Origin: Eutypa lata
Taxonomy: Eukaryota > Ascomycota > Sordariomycetes > Xylariales > Diatrypaceae
NCBI GenBank assembly: GCA_022661535.1
Contig: JAKULF010000005.1
Location: 558,001-622,000 of the forward strand
Direction: 5' to 3'
DNA: 64,000 bases
Shown here: in pieces, positions 45,254 through 56,500 of the stretch
How the letters are laid out: each line of letters starts with the position of its first letter
Position numbering within the stretch: position 1 is the first letter of the stretch
Program-made: the position numbers and the translations under genes
Notes under the pieces: generated by a model
Databases searched by the model: none
What the model saw: the letters and a program-made list of their open reading frames with translations, nothing else
Told to the model about the DNA's origin: nothing

Positions 45254-46602
45254 ATGATACACGTGCGACTTAACCTCGTATTGACCATCATAGCCTAGCG
45301 TTGGCCTGCCACTGGCATCCGAGGCAACTGCACCGAGCCCTACCTTGGTAAATTCATATTGCCGAGAGACCACAGCAATTATGACGCGTATCTCGATACT
45401 CGCAAACTCCTAGCCGATGCAGCCGCGGGGCCCTCGTTCAGATGGCCTCCATGCACTAGGGGGGATTTGATGGGCTGTTGCTGTTGTTGGGTTCGAATTG
45501 GGACCATCCTTTATCGTCTGAAGGCTGTCATTTTGCAACCAGCGCTCAGGCATGAACTGCTCGGCTGTACTCCCATAGACCGCGGGGTCGCGATGGATAA
45601 TAAAATTGCAGTTGTAGGTGATAACACCGTCGAGACTTAGCTCTTCCCCTACCAGCGTACGAATAGTTAGTCCCGTGTCGGGTGGAGAATACCGTGCCGT
45701 GGAAGCTGGCGGGTGCAGTCGCAACGTCTCCTTAATCACGGCGGTGATGTACGACATACGCCCGATAAGGTCGGGACCCGCAGGAGAGGCGAGCTGAGCG
45801 CGTACGGCATCCGCGTCGGTTCCGGGTCCGAAAAGACTGTCGAGTTCCGCACAGACGGCCGACAAGACATGCGGGCTGCGCGACAATTCATAAAATATCC
45901 AAGCAAGCGTGGCGCTGGGCGAGTCGTGGCCGCCTAGGAGGAAAGTCCTCAGCTGATCACAAGACCGATCAAGGACGCGTTGGGAAAGCACCTTGGTATC
46001 CTGGAGGCTGAGAGAGAGGACACTTCGCGATCGTGGATTCTGTCCCTCTCGGTACCCCTGTTGCTGTTCTTCGTGCTTGCGACGGACGATGGACTTGAGA
46101 CTTCTTTCGACACGCTTACCTAATCGCCGACGTCTTAGCTCGTTGGGGAGGTTGAACCACCATGACAGGTGGATCTTATCGTTCCAGTAGGCGTCTAAGA
46201 GCTCGGTGAATGCGCGAACCAGCTCGCCACGCTTGAGGGGGTCCAATGGTTGAGCGTCCAAATCCACATCCATAATGACGGCGCCTATGATATCGAACGT
46301 CAAGTTTATGGCCAAAGATACGAAGGATACCTCGGCCCCTGAAACAGATAGCCTATTCAGATGCCTGACAAATATCATGACCTTGTCTAGCATGGTTGGC
46401 AAGAGCATCAGAAGGTGCTGCGGAGAAAACCCGTCGTTGGATGTTTTCCTCAGCGCTTTCCATTAATGGCCATCAGCTCTTAATATAGACGTAGATCCTA
46501 TGACATGCTCCAGGAATCGGAGGTTGACTTTTGAGAACGCTTGTCGATACTGCAACCACGTCTAGGCCTGGAGCCCTCGGGCGCTTAAAGATGTTCCTTT
46601 AT
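45254..46602 (-). pseudogene. Cytochrome P450 pseudogene
   Basis: Minus strand. The recognisable part runs from LRFLEHVIGSTSILRADGH to beyond the heme loop. Seen in order: the F-helix to I-helix region (LRTFLLGGHDSPSATLAWIFYEL, with the oxygen-binding-type G-H-D-S-P), the ExxR helix (IKETLRLHPP), PERW, and the heme loop AWRPSERGPRGCIG, where the Phe normally at the start of FxxGxRxCxG is Ser. A TAA at 46463-46465 stands in DGH-stop-WKALRK, and a TAG at 45410-45412 stands directly after CIG, where the family almost always has Gln; the frame continues EFASIEIRVIIAVVSRQYEF. A further TAG lies at 46562-46564. The N-terminal membrane anchor is absent. CAA to TAA and CAG to TAG are both CpA to TpA changes. 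Next to a methyltransferase it may be the remnant of a secondary-metabolite pair. Confidence 0.8.
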
Positions 46603-46995
46603 ATAGATGGGGTCGCGGTGTTGGCTAACTGCATGCAAACTTCCAACGGCAAGGCATCATCACATGAAGATTACATTGATGTTCATGCCAACATTGAATA
46701 GATGATCCTTGCTCTACCCCCCGCCCCTTAATAGGTTCCTGATATTTCCTCGGGTCCAATTGGAGTTACTTGATTTTTAGGAGTGTACCAGGTTTCTAGA
46801 GGCTTGAAGGTATGTTCCAACGGTTGTTTCCTAGGTAATATCAAGGTTGTACTAACAATAACGTAATGCGAAACTGCATGTCCAGAATGTTGCATTGAAA
46901 AACTACTCATAAGTATCGAAAGGGAACTCAGTGTCACCCTAAGTTAAGGTACAGGTTTGCCACCGGATAGTCACAGCAGTAATAGTAGTACCAGG
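46603..46995. other. Spacer between P450 remnant and methyltransferase
   Basis: Contains a TATATAAAGG-like word on the minus strand side near 46600. No gene is seen. Confidence 0.45.
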
Positions 46996-47892
46996 TCATT
47001 GAGGCTTCTGGCCTACAGCAGTCAAGACCCTTCCTTGATGGACTATTACGCCTTGCTCCGTCTCTTTCACGCCGTTTTCAAACAGATCAGTCCACGCCTC
47101 TCGCGACATTGGGGCATTAGGCGCTTGTGCCTTGGGTGGGAACAAGGAGGCAAGTTCCTCCCACACCATCAAGTAGTTCTCCGTCCAGCCCTTGTAGTCT
47201 TGCTCTCTAGTATCCCGCGCGAGTAATCGCACGTTCTCAAAGCCGAACTGGACAAGATGCTTGTCCAGGGCGTCAACCCAGTCATGGCGGATGCCTTTGG
47301 CCTGGAGACCGCCATGAAGAACCTGCGCAATGCTGTCACAGGCCACTTTGGACACTTGGGGTGAAGGCGACTCGACAATGAACCTGTCACCTCGGATTTC
47401 TTCCCACTGGATGAATTCGCCAGGCTTGAGAAGCTCCAGGGAGATGGTGAGCACAGGGTCGCAACTGGGTGTGGCGCTGCCAAAGGCTCGGATGTGGACG
47501 ACATCATAGGCGCCGATCAGCTCAGCGGGCAGCGGCTTGGCAAGGATGTCGAGCTGCTGGAGGGACACCGAAGCGGGGAGGTATGCTGGATGTGGGAAGA
47601 TGATAGGATTGATGTCAAATCCATCCAGGCGGGCAGACACGTTGTTCTTGGCGAAGTGGGTGTGCAGTTCAGTCAGCCAGACGCCGTTCCCGCAACCGAG
47701 GTCGGCAATTCGAAGCTGCTGGGAAGAAGCGGCTAAAGACTTCTCAACGGCCGGCTCCAAGAGGAAGTCGACGGTGTTCTGTATGAGGAAATGCTGTATG
47801 TGCAAGCGGGCAGAAGTTCGGAAGTTCCTGACCGGAGCGACCCAATACTTAGACTGGTCATAATTCTCGATATGGGAAGAGGCGGTCGTCAT
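46996..47892 (-). CDS. SAM-dependent class I methyltransferase (UMTA-like)
   Basis: A single open frame of 298 residues starting at ATG 47892. The Rossmann motifs are clear: motif I IADLGCGNG (62-70), an acidic loop DGFDINP after strand 2, YDVVHIRAFG for strand 4, and a following region LELLKPGEFIQWEEIRGDRF of the post-motif type. The N-terminal YWVAPVRNF and this layout match the UMTA/LaeA-like methyltransferases that are frequent in fungal secondary-metabolite clusters; the substrate is unknown. It is intact while the neighbouring P450, in the same orientation, is broken. The 3' end is close to the P450 N-terminal side, so the two may once have been co-regulated. Confidence 0.85.
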   Translation of the reverse strand: MTTASSHIENYDQSKYWVAPVRNFRTSARLHIQHFLIQNTVDFLLEPAVEKSLAASSQQLRIADLGCGNGVWLTELHTHFAKNNVSARLDGFDINPIIFPHPAYLPASVSLQQLDILAKPLPAELIGAYDVVHIRAFGSATPSCDPVLTISLELLKPGEFIQWEEIRGDRFIVESPSPQVSKVACDSIAQVLHGGLQAKGIRHDWVDALDKHLVQFGFENVRLLARDTREQDYKGWTENYLMVWEELASLFPPKAQAPNAPMSREAWTDLFENGVKETEQGVIVHQGRVLTAVGQKPQ

Positions 47893-48673
47893 CTTGACTA
47901 AGTGGAGGCTGGGTTTTGTGGGAGAGAGAAAGGGGATGAATGAACGGGGAGTGAGGAAATGTTGGCAAAAGTAGTTGAAGTTTAATTGGGGTGGGGTGAA
48001 AAGAAGGGAGCTTTGAAGTGCAAGTCGACGAAACCTTGAGCAGGCTGCCTACCATACCAAGGCATTTATCTGTTGCAGTATATTGTTGGTGGCGCAGTTG
48101 GCATCTGATATGTGATCTATACAACCCAGAGCTCCCTGGTCCGGCCCTAGTAACACAAAGCATACCAACCTACATATGTAGGTAGGTATGTATGTAGGTG
48201 GGCTCCTATATATGTGTCTAGCTACATTGCCAAAGGCAAGGCTGGAGGCAGCACGGCAGATATTCTGGGGCTGTTGGCGCTAATCTGGCTGCAATGAGTA
48301 CGAATGCATATGCACGAAATGTGGTTGGTCCTTATCCAGAGAAGCGCCAACTAGTTAAGATCCTGTTCACGGATGCGACACGACCGATCATTGTTGAGGA
48401 TCTCCTTGATGATGGAGAAATTGTTTATATTCCACACAGCTTCACGTATGATTTTTCATCTCCAATTATGGAATGGAAAGAACCACTAACGATCTTCGGG
48501 ATGATCGATTGAGTATCAGACACGGCTGACATACTGGGGTCTATTCATAGCTGCACTAATGGCTCTGTATATCGTCTTCCTGACATAGAAAATGCGGTAA
48601 GTGATCGCAGACCAGATATCAATACACCATAATTGCACCCTGAATTCTGACAAACGTGTTAATATACTATAAC
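47893..48673. other. Intergenic region with a small open frame
   Basis: Contains a TACATATGTAGGTAGGTATG motif patch at 48172-48200. A plus-strand frame of 72 codons (48294-48512) starts with a good ATG and ends near the GH20 3' end; it has no recognised motif and is not called as a gene. Confidence 0.45.
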
Positions 48674-51017
48674 CTAAACCTCCGAACTCAAACTCCACGC
48701 GGCGACCCTTCCACTCCAACCAGCGTTTTCCCCTCCAATCTTGGCGATAGGCGCCTCGATCGCCACGGGCGTCCACTCGAACGAAGCGCCGTTGATCCCC
48801 AGCATCGCCTGAAACTCTTCACCATCTGCAGCCGCCGAGCCGCCATCAAATGGTGCATCGAGGCTAGTAGTCTGCACGCTCGCGAACGTCTGGTTCCCGC
48901 GTCCAACGAGCACCAGGTCAACCCACTCCCCCGTAGGGACCGTCGCCGCCGATCCCAGCCGGAAGTACGTCCCGGCCGCGAAGAGCGTAACAGTGGGCGT
49001 CAGCATGAGGGCGGAGTCCTTTCCGGAAATCAGCGTAGCGTCATCTTCGAGCTCGTCGATCTGCAGACGCAGCGAAAGCGTGTAGTTGCGGCCCTTGGAC
49101 TCGAGCGGGGTCGCGAACTCGCACGAGTCGTCGACCGCCCACGCTTGCCCGTCGTCCGCCAGCGCGCACGACGTCGTCGCATCGTACCCGTTTCCCGACG
49201 TGTCCGCCACGGCGCCCCCCGTGTAGTTGAAGATGGTGGGCCCCTGCGACGCGACGGCGCGCTCGAGGTTCTCTCCCGGTATGGAAGGGCGCAGCGCCTC
49301 GAAGACGGCGCCGAACTCGGCTTCGGATAGAGCGCCGCCCCATTGCTTGTCGGCGAGGGCGGGGATGCCCTCGCGCCACACGTAGTAGGCCTCGGAGTAG
49401 ACGGAGGCGTTGGCGCCGTAGTCGTTCCAGAGGGGCGTGATGGCGCCGAGGACGAGGGGCTCGGACGCCGGCGGGTTGTTGGAAGCGTCCTTGGTGTCGA
49501 AGATGTTGGGGTGCCAGATGCCGCCCCCCGACACGGAGGGGTCGCCGTTCCACGTGCGCGCGATGTTGACTTTCTGCGGGTAGCTACCGGACCACTTGTT
49601 CACCGTGTAGAAGGTGTCGTCTGAGTTGAGGACGGCATAGCCGTTCTGGATGTAATCCAGGTAAGGGTTATCTTCGAAAAAGGCCCAGTGCTGGACCGAG
49701 ATGTTCGTGCTGATGTTGTCGTACTCGGGCTGCGGCGGGAACGTCCCCCAGATCCGCATTTCCTTGCCGGACTCGGCGCGGATGAAGTCCGCCATCTCGC
49801 CTACGAACCGGTTATAGTCGGCCACGTCGGCCGTGTACTCGTCGGCGCCGATGTGGACCGTCTTGGCGTGGAACCAGCCCAGGAACGTGCCCCAGATCGT
49901 CTGCATGGTCGGGATCGTGTCCGGGTGCGAGATGTTGAGGAGCGAGAGGTCGTCACTCAGGCCCAGCTCCGGCTTCCACTGCACGATCGCGAGCGCGTGG
50001 CCCGGCGCCTCGATCTCCGGGATGATGGTCACGCCGCGCGCCGCGCAGGAGGACTGGATCGCCTCGAACTGGTCCCGGGTGTAGGACTCGTTCTTGCGCG
50101 TGTTCAGCCCCGCGACGTCTTCCGAGTCGGACCACAGGCGGAACCAGGCGTCGAGCTCGAGCGACCGCTCCCGGCTGTAGATGGCGACGTTGTTGTAGAG
50201 GTTGTCGCTCAGATGCAGGTGAAATGTGTTTTGCTTGAAGAAGCTCATATAAGCGCATAGCTCGGTAATGAACTATTCCTCCGTCACTTAGTATCAGCTT
50301 ATTCTCATAATAGGAACCCTAGAAGGAGGGCAATGATCTCAAGCCTAGTGTTCAAGCTAGAAAGGTAGGTATAATTGCAAGACGTACCTCGGGCGGATAG
50401 TAATGTCGTGCTGCATCGAGCATCATACCCCGGATTCCCCATCCAGGGGCATCTGTCGCTTCCCCATACGGTATTGAGCCTTTCGATAAGATCGCCTGCT
50501 GTAACACCGTTCGAGTCCCCCACCACGCGCCTAAGGGGCTAGCCCCTGAGATGACGACTCCCGAGGGAGACACCGTAAGTGTATATCCTTCCGATGTCGT
50601 GGCGCCGCTCGCACTCAGATACTCTGCTGTTTCATTCATGGTCAAGAAGATAGAATCCGGCTGAGCGGTATCAGCAATAGATACCTCGAGTTCTATGTCC
50701 AGGACACTCTGTAAATCTCCTGCAAACGTATTTGCGAAGTCGTTCAAGGTTGGTGGAATTAGCGTCTCGCCGGTCTCATCACGGAAATTGGAGTACTGGG
50801 AGTCTACGACTAGGCCACTTAGGCCTGATATCGAATAGACGCCATCACCCGAGCTTATGAAAGGGGTCTTGGGGATCCCCACGCTCTCCGCACTTGCCGT
50901 CGCTAGGTGATTGTTAGTTGAACATACATGAATGATATCGAGTTAGGAAAGGGGTAAGTAGAGCGGACCTGAAAGCCATTTCAGCAACCACGTTAATCTA
51001 AACCAAACATTCTCCAT
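48674..51017 (-). CDS. Secreted beta-N-acetylhexosaminidase (GH20)
   Basis: Three exons on the minus strand, 51017-50969, 50902-50388 and 50272-48674, give about 720 residues. Exon 1 supplies a short signal-like start (MENVWFRLTWLLKWLS) followed by ATASAES; its donor GTCCGC is unusual. The N-terminal GH20 domain contains GTRTVLQQAIL. The catalytic barrel starts at WGIRGMMLDAARHYYPPE and continues across the second intron into FITELCAYMSFFKQN and LHLSDNLYN. The acid/base pair is Asp332-Glu333 in HIGADEY, and WNDYGAN and YVWREGIPALA lie in the barrel. After the barrel comes a ~200-residue beta-rich (lectin-like) C-terminal domain with N-glycosylation sites. It probably removes terminal GlcNAc from chitin oligomers or glycans outside the cell. 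Confidence 0.9.
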
Positions 51018-51825
51018 GGTCACACATAATCAAGTACAGTAACGTGGAGTTATAAGAACTAGCTAGATATTCAAACAAGAACTAGCCAGATATTCAAACG
51101 TAAATACTTCCAAGGTAAAAACTCCACATAGGTAGATCGATTGAGATATACCTCCATATTTGGGGATGATGGTCTTCTTATAGGTATTCAGATACAGCCT
51201 ATAGATAGTAAGTAATTTCCCATACTCTTCCAAGAAAGTTAACAAAGGGCAAGCATCTCGGTTATCCATCCATCGAATTGTCGTCACTAGGGCATGGCAT
51301 TGCAACTCTGTTATGCGGACAACCGTCGATCAGTTCCTAGAACGGCTACCATATCGACAACTCAGTCAAGGTTCAAGGTGACTATATCAATGTAACGTAT
51401 AGGGCGGGGCCGATAAGGTCTATAAAGAAGTCTATGAGATAAGATCGAGAGGGAGCAACCTTGGAGAAGCTCGTCACTGTTCGTATAGTGCCTATCACCT
51501 GTCAAGTATTTAACCCACCTATAGTAGGTATCTAAAGGAACGTAGCAGCGTAGGAAACAGACGCCGTTGCCAAGCATTTAAACTGCAGGGGAACTAGGGA
51601 CACTATTAGGCTGGTAGGGCATCTTGATAAGATAAGATACGATAGCTCCACTAAAAAGATGGAGGGGCACAAGGATCCAGTCATTAACGATTCATTCTTC
51701 GAGGGGCAAAAATAATCAAGGACATGACGCATCAGACCTACACAAATTAAACATTTGAAAAGTCGTCTTTACCGAGTTCAATTCAAGGCAAATTCGACAC
51801 GAGAAAACCAGAATTAATATCCAAC
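51018..51825. other. Divergent promoter region (GH20 and rio1)
   Basis: Both flanking genes point outward. An AACTAGCTAGATATTCAAAC / AACTAGCCAGATATTCAAAC direct repeat of about 20 bp occurs near 51057-51098. No coding sequence is seen. Confidence 0.55.
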
Positions 51826-53568
51826 ATGGCGACAGCAACCATAAATATGCCACCAAATATTCCTCCTAGCGATGCAGATGAATCCAATAATAACGAGGAA
51901 GTTCCTTCGCAAAGAAAAGAGGGAGACGCCGAGTTTGATGATGAGGACGACCTCGACGATATTTTTGATGATGGTGATGATGATGACACTGATGCCCTAG
52001 ATGGTGACGACGGGGAGAGGGACCTTTCGAGGAATTATAACCGACAAAGACCACTACACTCGAACCAGCAGAAGCCAGCAGTGAACACATCCGCCAAAAT
52101 CGACGATCAGATATCCGCCCTATCGAAACACGCCGCGAAAATCAGACTCGACAACGATGTCAAGGACGACCAGACCCGCGACAAGGACAAGGCGGACCGG
52201 GCGACGAGCGAGCAGGTGCTGGACCAGCGGACGCGGATGATCCTGCTGCAGATGATCAACCGGGGCGTGGTGAGCGAGGTCCACGGCGCCATCAGCACGG
52301 GCAAGGAGGCGAACGTGTACGGGGCCGTCGCGTTCCCGGACGCCGAAGGGCCGGCCGTCCAGCGCGCCGTCAAGATCTACAAGACGGCCATCCTCGTCTT
52401 CAAGGACCGCGAGCGCTACATCACGGGCGAGCACCGGTTCCGCGCCGGCGCCGAGAAGGGCAACAACCGCAAGATGGTCAAGCTGTGGGCCGAGAAGGAG
52501 TTCCGGAACCTGCGCCGCCTCCACGCCGCCGGCATCGCCTGCCCCGAGCCCATCCAGCTCAAGCTGCACGTGCTCGTCATGGAGTTCCTCGGCGACCGCC
52601 GCGGCTACGCCTACCCGCGGTTACGGGATGCCGCGATCGCCTCACCGACCGATGAAGAGGGAGAGGACATCTGGAGAAGCCTCTACGTTCAACTGCTGGG
52701 CATCATGCGCCGCATGTACCAGGTGTGCCGCCTCGTGCACGCCGATCTGAGCGAGTACAACATCCTGTACAATAAGAAGCAGCTGTACATTATCGACGTG
52801 TCGCAGAGCGTCGAGCACGACCACCCGCGGTCGTTGGAGTTCCTGCGCATGGATATCAAGAACACGGGGGACTTCTTCCGGCGGCAGGGCGTCGACACGC
52901 TCCCCGACCGGACCATCTTCGACTTCATCATCGCTTCGGAGGGACCCGTCGAAGAGCCTGCTCTGTCGGAAGCCATCGAGCGCCTGTATGCTGCTAGGTC
53001 GGCTACTGCCGCTGCCGACGATAACGACGACGCGGCCGAGGTCGAGGTCGATAATGAGGTCTTCCGGAATCAGTACATACCCCAGACGCTCGAGCAGGTT
53101 TACGATATTGAGAAAGACGCCGAACAGATCGGGTTGGGCGCCGGAGATAAACTGGTGTATCGCAACCTCCTAGCGGACCAGGTCGTCATATCTAAGGAAG
53201 GGGCAGAGAAGAGCGCAGATGAACAGTCTGATGATGGCGCGCCTCTGGAAAGCGACGACGAGGAGGGGAGCACTAGCGGGGACGAAGCTGATGACGAGAG
53301 CCGGTTCTCGAAGGGGGCGCCGAGGGGGAAGCGCTTTGAGGATAAGGATGATAAGAAGGTAAGAAAAGGAAAAGGCATTTCATCTATCCGTCCATCCACC
53401 AATCTTGAAATGAACGTTACCCTAAAAAAGTCGAGGATGCTAACGATAATTCTACTACAGGCACACAAGCAGGCGGTTAAGGAGGAGAAGCGCGAGAAGA
53501 GGAAGGAGAAGATGCCGAAACATCTCAAGAAAAAGCTGATCTCGCAGACGTCGAGACGGAAGAAATAA
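51826..53568 (+). CDS. rio1: RIO1-type serine/threonine kinase, ribosome biogenesis
   Basis: Two exons, 51826-53358 and 53461-53568, give about 546 residues. The intron of 102 nt (GTAAGA, branch GCTAACG, acceptor CTACAG) is a multiple of three and has no stop, so the frame stays open through it; the canonical branch point argues that it is removed. The N-terminus is acidic and disordered. The RIO domain shows STGKEANVY (157-165), the ATP-binding Lys in RAVKIYKT (183), the catalytic loop LVHADLSEYNILY (Asp307, Asn312) and the metal-binding IDVSQSVEHDHP (Asp324). The C-terminus is Lys-rich (KEEKREKRKEK). Rio1 acts in late 40S subunit maturation in the cytoplasm. The exact motif set and length fit this enzyme well. 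Confidence 0.95.
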   Translation: MATATINMPPNIPPSDADESNNNEEVPSQRKEGDAEFDDEDDLDDIFDDGDDDDTDALDGDDGERDLSRNYNRQRPLHSNQQKPAVNTSAKIDDQISALSKHAAKIRLDNDVKDDQTRDKDKADRATSEQVLDQRTRMILLQMINRGVVSEVHGAISTGKEANVYGAVAFPDAEGPAVQRAVKIYKTAILVFKDRERYITGEHRFRAGAEKGNNRKMVKLWAEKEFRNLRRLHAAGIACPEPIQLKLHVLVMEFLGDRRGYAYPRLRDAAIASPTDEEGEDIWRSLYVQLLGIMRRMYQVCRLVHADLSEYNILYNKKQLYIIDVSQSVEHDHPRSLEFLRMDIKNTGDFFRRQGVDTLPDRTIFDFIIASEGPVEEPALSEAIERLYAARSATAAADDNDDAAEVEVDNEVFRNQYIPQTLEQVYDIEKDAEQIGLGAGDKLVYRNLLADQVVISKEGAEKSADEQSDDGAPLESDDEEGSTSGDEADDESRFSKGAPRGKRFEDKDDKKVRKGKGISSIRPSTNLEMNVTLKKSRMLTIILLQAHKQAVKEEKREKRKEKMPKHLKKKLISQTSRRKK

Positions 53569-56500
53569 GGGTACGCTTGCGTGAAGTTCTCAGATAAATG
53601 AAATAAATACAAAATACATGCATTCTTCTCTGTTGGTTGAATACTGTGTACTCCCAAAAGTACTGCTCACCAGCGACTAGCATATTCATCATGAATGCTC
53701 TTTTCGATGCCCGGCTATTCCTGATGATTCGATTCTTACGCCTTTCTCCAGATGTGTCGTCATCGTGGCTTGTTACATTCTTATTTTGGTGTCCGGCTAG
53801 TTCGGTCAAATCACCCTAGGTAAGGATATCGATCATGAATAGCTTCTCGGGTTAATTTAGGAATTTCTGGATTTCCTTGCTAGTCCTTGGTCCCAATCTT
53901 CGAGTTCGTCCCCTGCTGTATGTATGTATATATGTCTCTAGCCGTGCTAATGAAAACGCCATATATCACTGAACGAATTGTTAATGCCCAACCGCTAGTC
54001 ATACTCGAAACGGCACAAGCTATGCAAGACGGAGTCGAAGTCGATATGGAACATGATGTCCTTCAAATATATCAATCAAAGAAGGTTCCTGGCAGTATTT
54101 CTGTAACCCCTTAATAAGTCTCACAGGGTGGCAGCATGGTTGTGAAGATGATGATCTCCGTGGCATTTTTGCCGATAAGTCACGTATGGATATCGAAATT
54201 GTCCAATTATGTAAGCGGCTGCTACTAAGAATCGGTGAAAGAGTCCTTGAAAGTCAGTGTTTTTATTCTTAGTCCTATGTTATTGTGTCTCCTCATTCTG
54301 AAGAATCTGACGTATGATGGTCTTCTTGATGGTTTTCTAGATAATAGTGACGAATGAAGGGTTGATGAGTCAGCCCGCCTGTCAGGCGGGAACTGGAAAC
54401 ATCTCTAACAAAGTACCCATAATGAAATTGAATTTGCTGCCTATGCACCCAACCCTACTCGTTATAGGCGAGGTATAGAAGTCGCGCTTAATATACTTGG
54501 TTTTATCAAGTGGCATACTTGCAGCCTCACATCAATAGACATGGCAGCAGCACGGAAGCGGCTACAAAGCCTAGAAACTCAAAGACGTCAAAGGAGAAGC
54601 ATGATGGTCATAGAAGGGTACCTGAAAGAGCTCACCGAAGAAACCACATTTGGTAACTCGGACTTTTGGTTCTAGATTCGCTCGGGTCACCTAAGAGACT
54701 CAAGAAAGGGGCCAGTCATATGACTCCATCGATTCCAAGCTCTCCAGTGACATGCAGACCACGGACCACTAGCTATGTTCAAAGAGAAGGCCTCACCTCA
54801 GCTAAGACCAACCAAGAGTCTCCTGGCGATAAGGCTTGGTGGACCTTTCTTGAAAAAAAGGCTAGATGTCATCAAACTTACCTGACTGAGCACTAGAAAC
54901 CTCCCAACGATTGACAGAGGCGTCCAAGATAACCCATTTCGGTTGATCCTGTTGATTTCTTCTAACAAATCTTTACTCCGCGAGAATTATCTCAATGGTA
55001 AACCCATGACTGTCCCGAATATCAGCCTACAATGTCTACGGATACAGATCCTCTAATCTACGACCTTTCGGAAAGGCTATGCACACTCCAAATCAACGAT
55101 GGTACCGTCAATGCTACAGCGATACTCTTGAAGGTTATTCGAGATTGATTTCCATCCCATACAAATCGTAAAGTTACTTGCCGGTCTGCTTATACCCTGG
55201 CAGAAAATGGCTGTAGCCCGAATTTGATAGTTGACGAGCCGTTATTACCTCATCAGAGCCATCATCTCACAACTATCAACACAATGTTAATGGTGAGAGG
55301 GGTAGCAGAGACATGAAAATCGAGAGAGGGTGATATCATTTCAATGAACATTTTTTCTACGAAGTATATTCACCAAATTTGTGAACGGTTGACTTGTATT
55401 TGCTCTAGGTGAAGGAGACACTCTGACTCGACGTGACAATATTCCCAAGCGCTCCTCTCGCAACCTTGCATCTTCTCCTGTCGCTTAAGCGACTTTGCTA
55501 AAATTTTCTCGACTTCTTCATGCCAACAATGACAACCTTATAAAAGATCTCCCGAAAATTCTTGGCTTAGGGGATGATTTCTCGAAGGCGAGAAACCAAT
55601 ACAGTATTATACAGCTGTGACGTAATAATGAGACCTTCCGAATTGCTGCTGAAGTCTGTCCCCATAGAACTTCATAAGATCGTTGAAATTGGCATTCTCT
55701 CTGTTAACGTCCCCGTTTTCGTTGAACCTTGGGTCCGGCATCCGATCTAGGTACGCCATCTCTAGAAGAAGTACACCGAGCCTAAGAAGCAGCTCCCCTA
55801 CAGGTCGACAAGTTCTTTTCTGTGTCAAGGCCCTGCTTTGACTGTGGCAGTCTATTCAAACGTGCGCTAAGGTGAGGCTCATGGTAGCCACAGGACGTAC
55901 AATTTAAAATAAACACGATGTCGCTTCGGAAAGGAGTCTGTAACCATGCTCCCGGAGTGAACCGGAGAACAATCTCACATAATAGATGAGCGACTCTGAT
56001 TTTTATGACATCTTAATGTAGCCCCGATGATTCCGATTCATTTTCTAATCTCGGACCAGTTGGACCGCCTTCTCAGTCCTTCCGAGTTGTGATTCGACAA
56101 TTTCGGTGAACTACATCGAGGTAGTTCAGTGAGCTACCCTCTATTGCGATGAAATATTTCAACCACCGCTGTGCGTATAACCATATGTACACAGTATGAG
56201 AGGTATACACGACCTAGTGAGCTTCGCTGGAATTCTACCACTTCGGTCTTTCTAAAATGCCGCCATAGTAAGGACGTGCACTGAAGATCAATAATTATTC
56301 CGATCCAATAAAACGCTCGTTTCACTGTCAAAGTGGTTCGGGTATCGAACCCGGCGAGTTGTTGAAAGGGGGAATTGGCGCAAAAGATGCATGTCCCTCA
56401 ATAATACCCTCATAAATTCAAAATGGCCAATAATAATACTTGAGATCGCTTGGCAAATAAATAATTACTTATTAGCCGGTATCCAATAGTCGTGGTCGCC

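Noticed and set aside
5541..46564. UAG reassigned to an amino acid
   Set aside because: UAG is used as the normal terminator of intact genes here (the MFS transporter at 6229, the CDF transporter at 25379), TAA lesions also occur, and the expected residue differs between sites (Gln in the P450, Trp in the HET protein).
48294..48512. 72-codon plus-strand frame as a gene
   Set aside because: Good ATG but no recognised motif, signal or splice partner; kept only as a remark in the intergenic entry.
51826..53568. RIO1 as a single uninterrupted exon
   Set aside because: The frame is open throughout, but a GTAAGA donor, CTAACG branch site and CTACAG acceptor define a standard intron; the encoded segment is also unlike RIO1.
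56330..56362. tRNA-like T-arm sequence (minus strand CGGGTTCGATACCCG)
   Set aside because: No acceptor stem, D-arm or anticodon arm could be folded around it on either strand.
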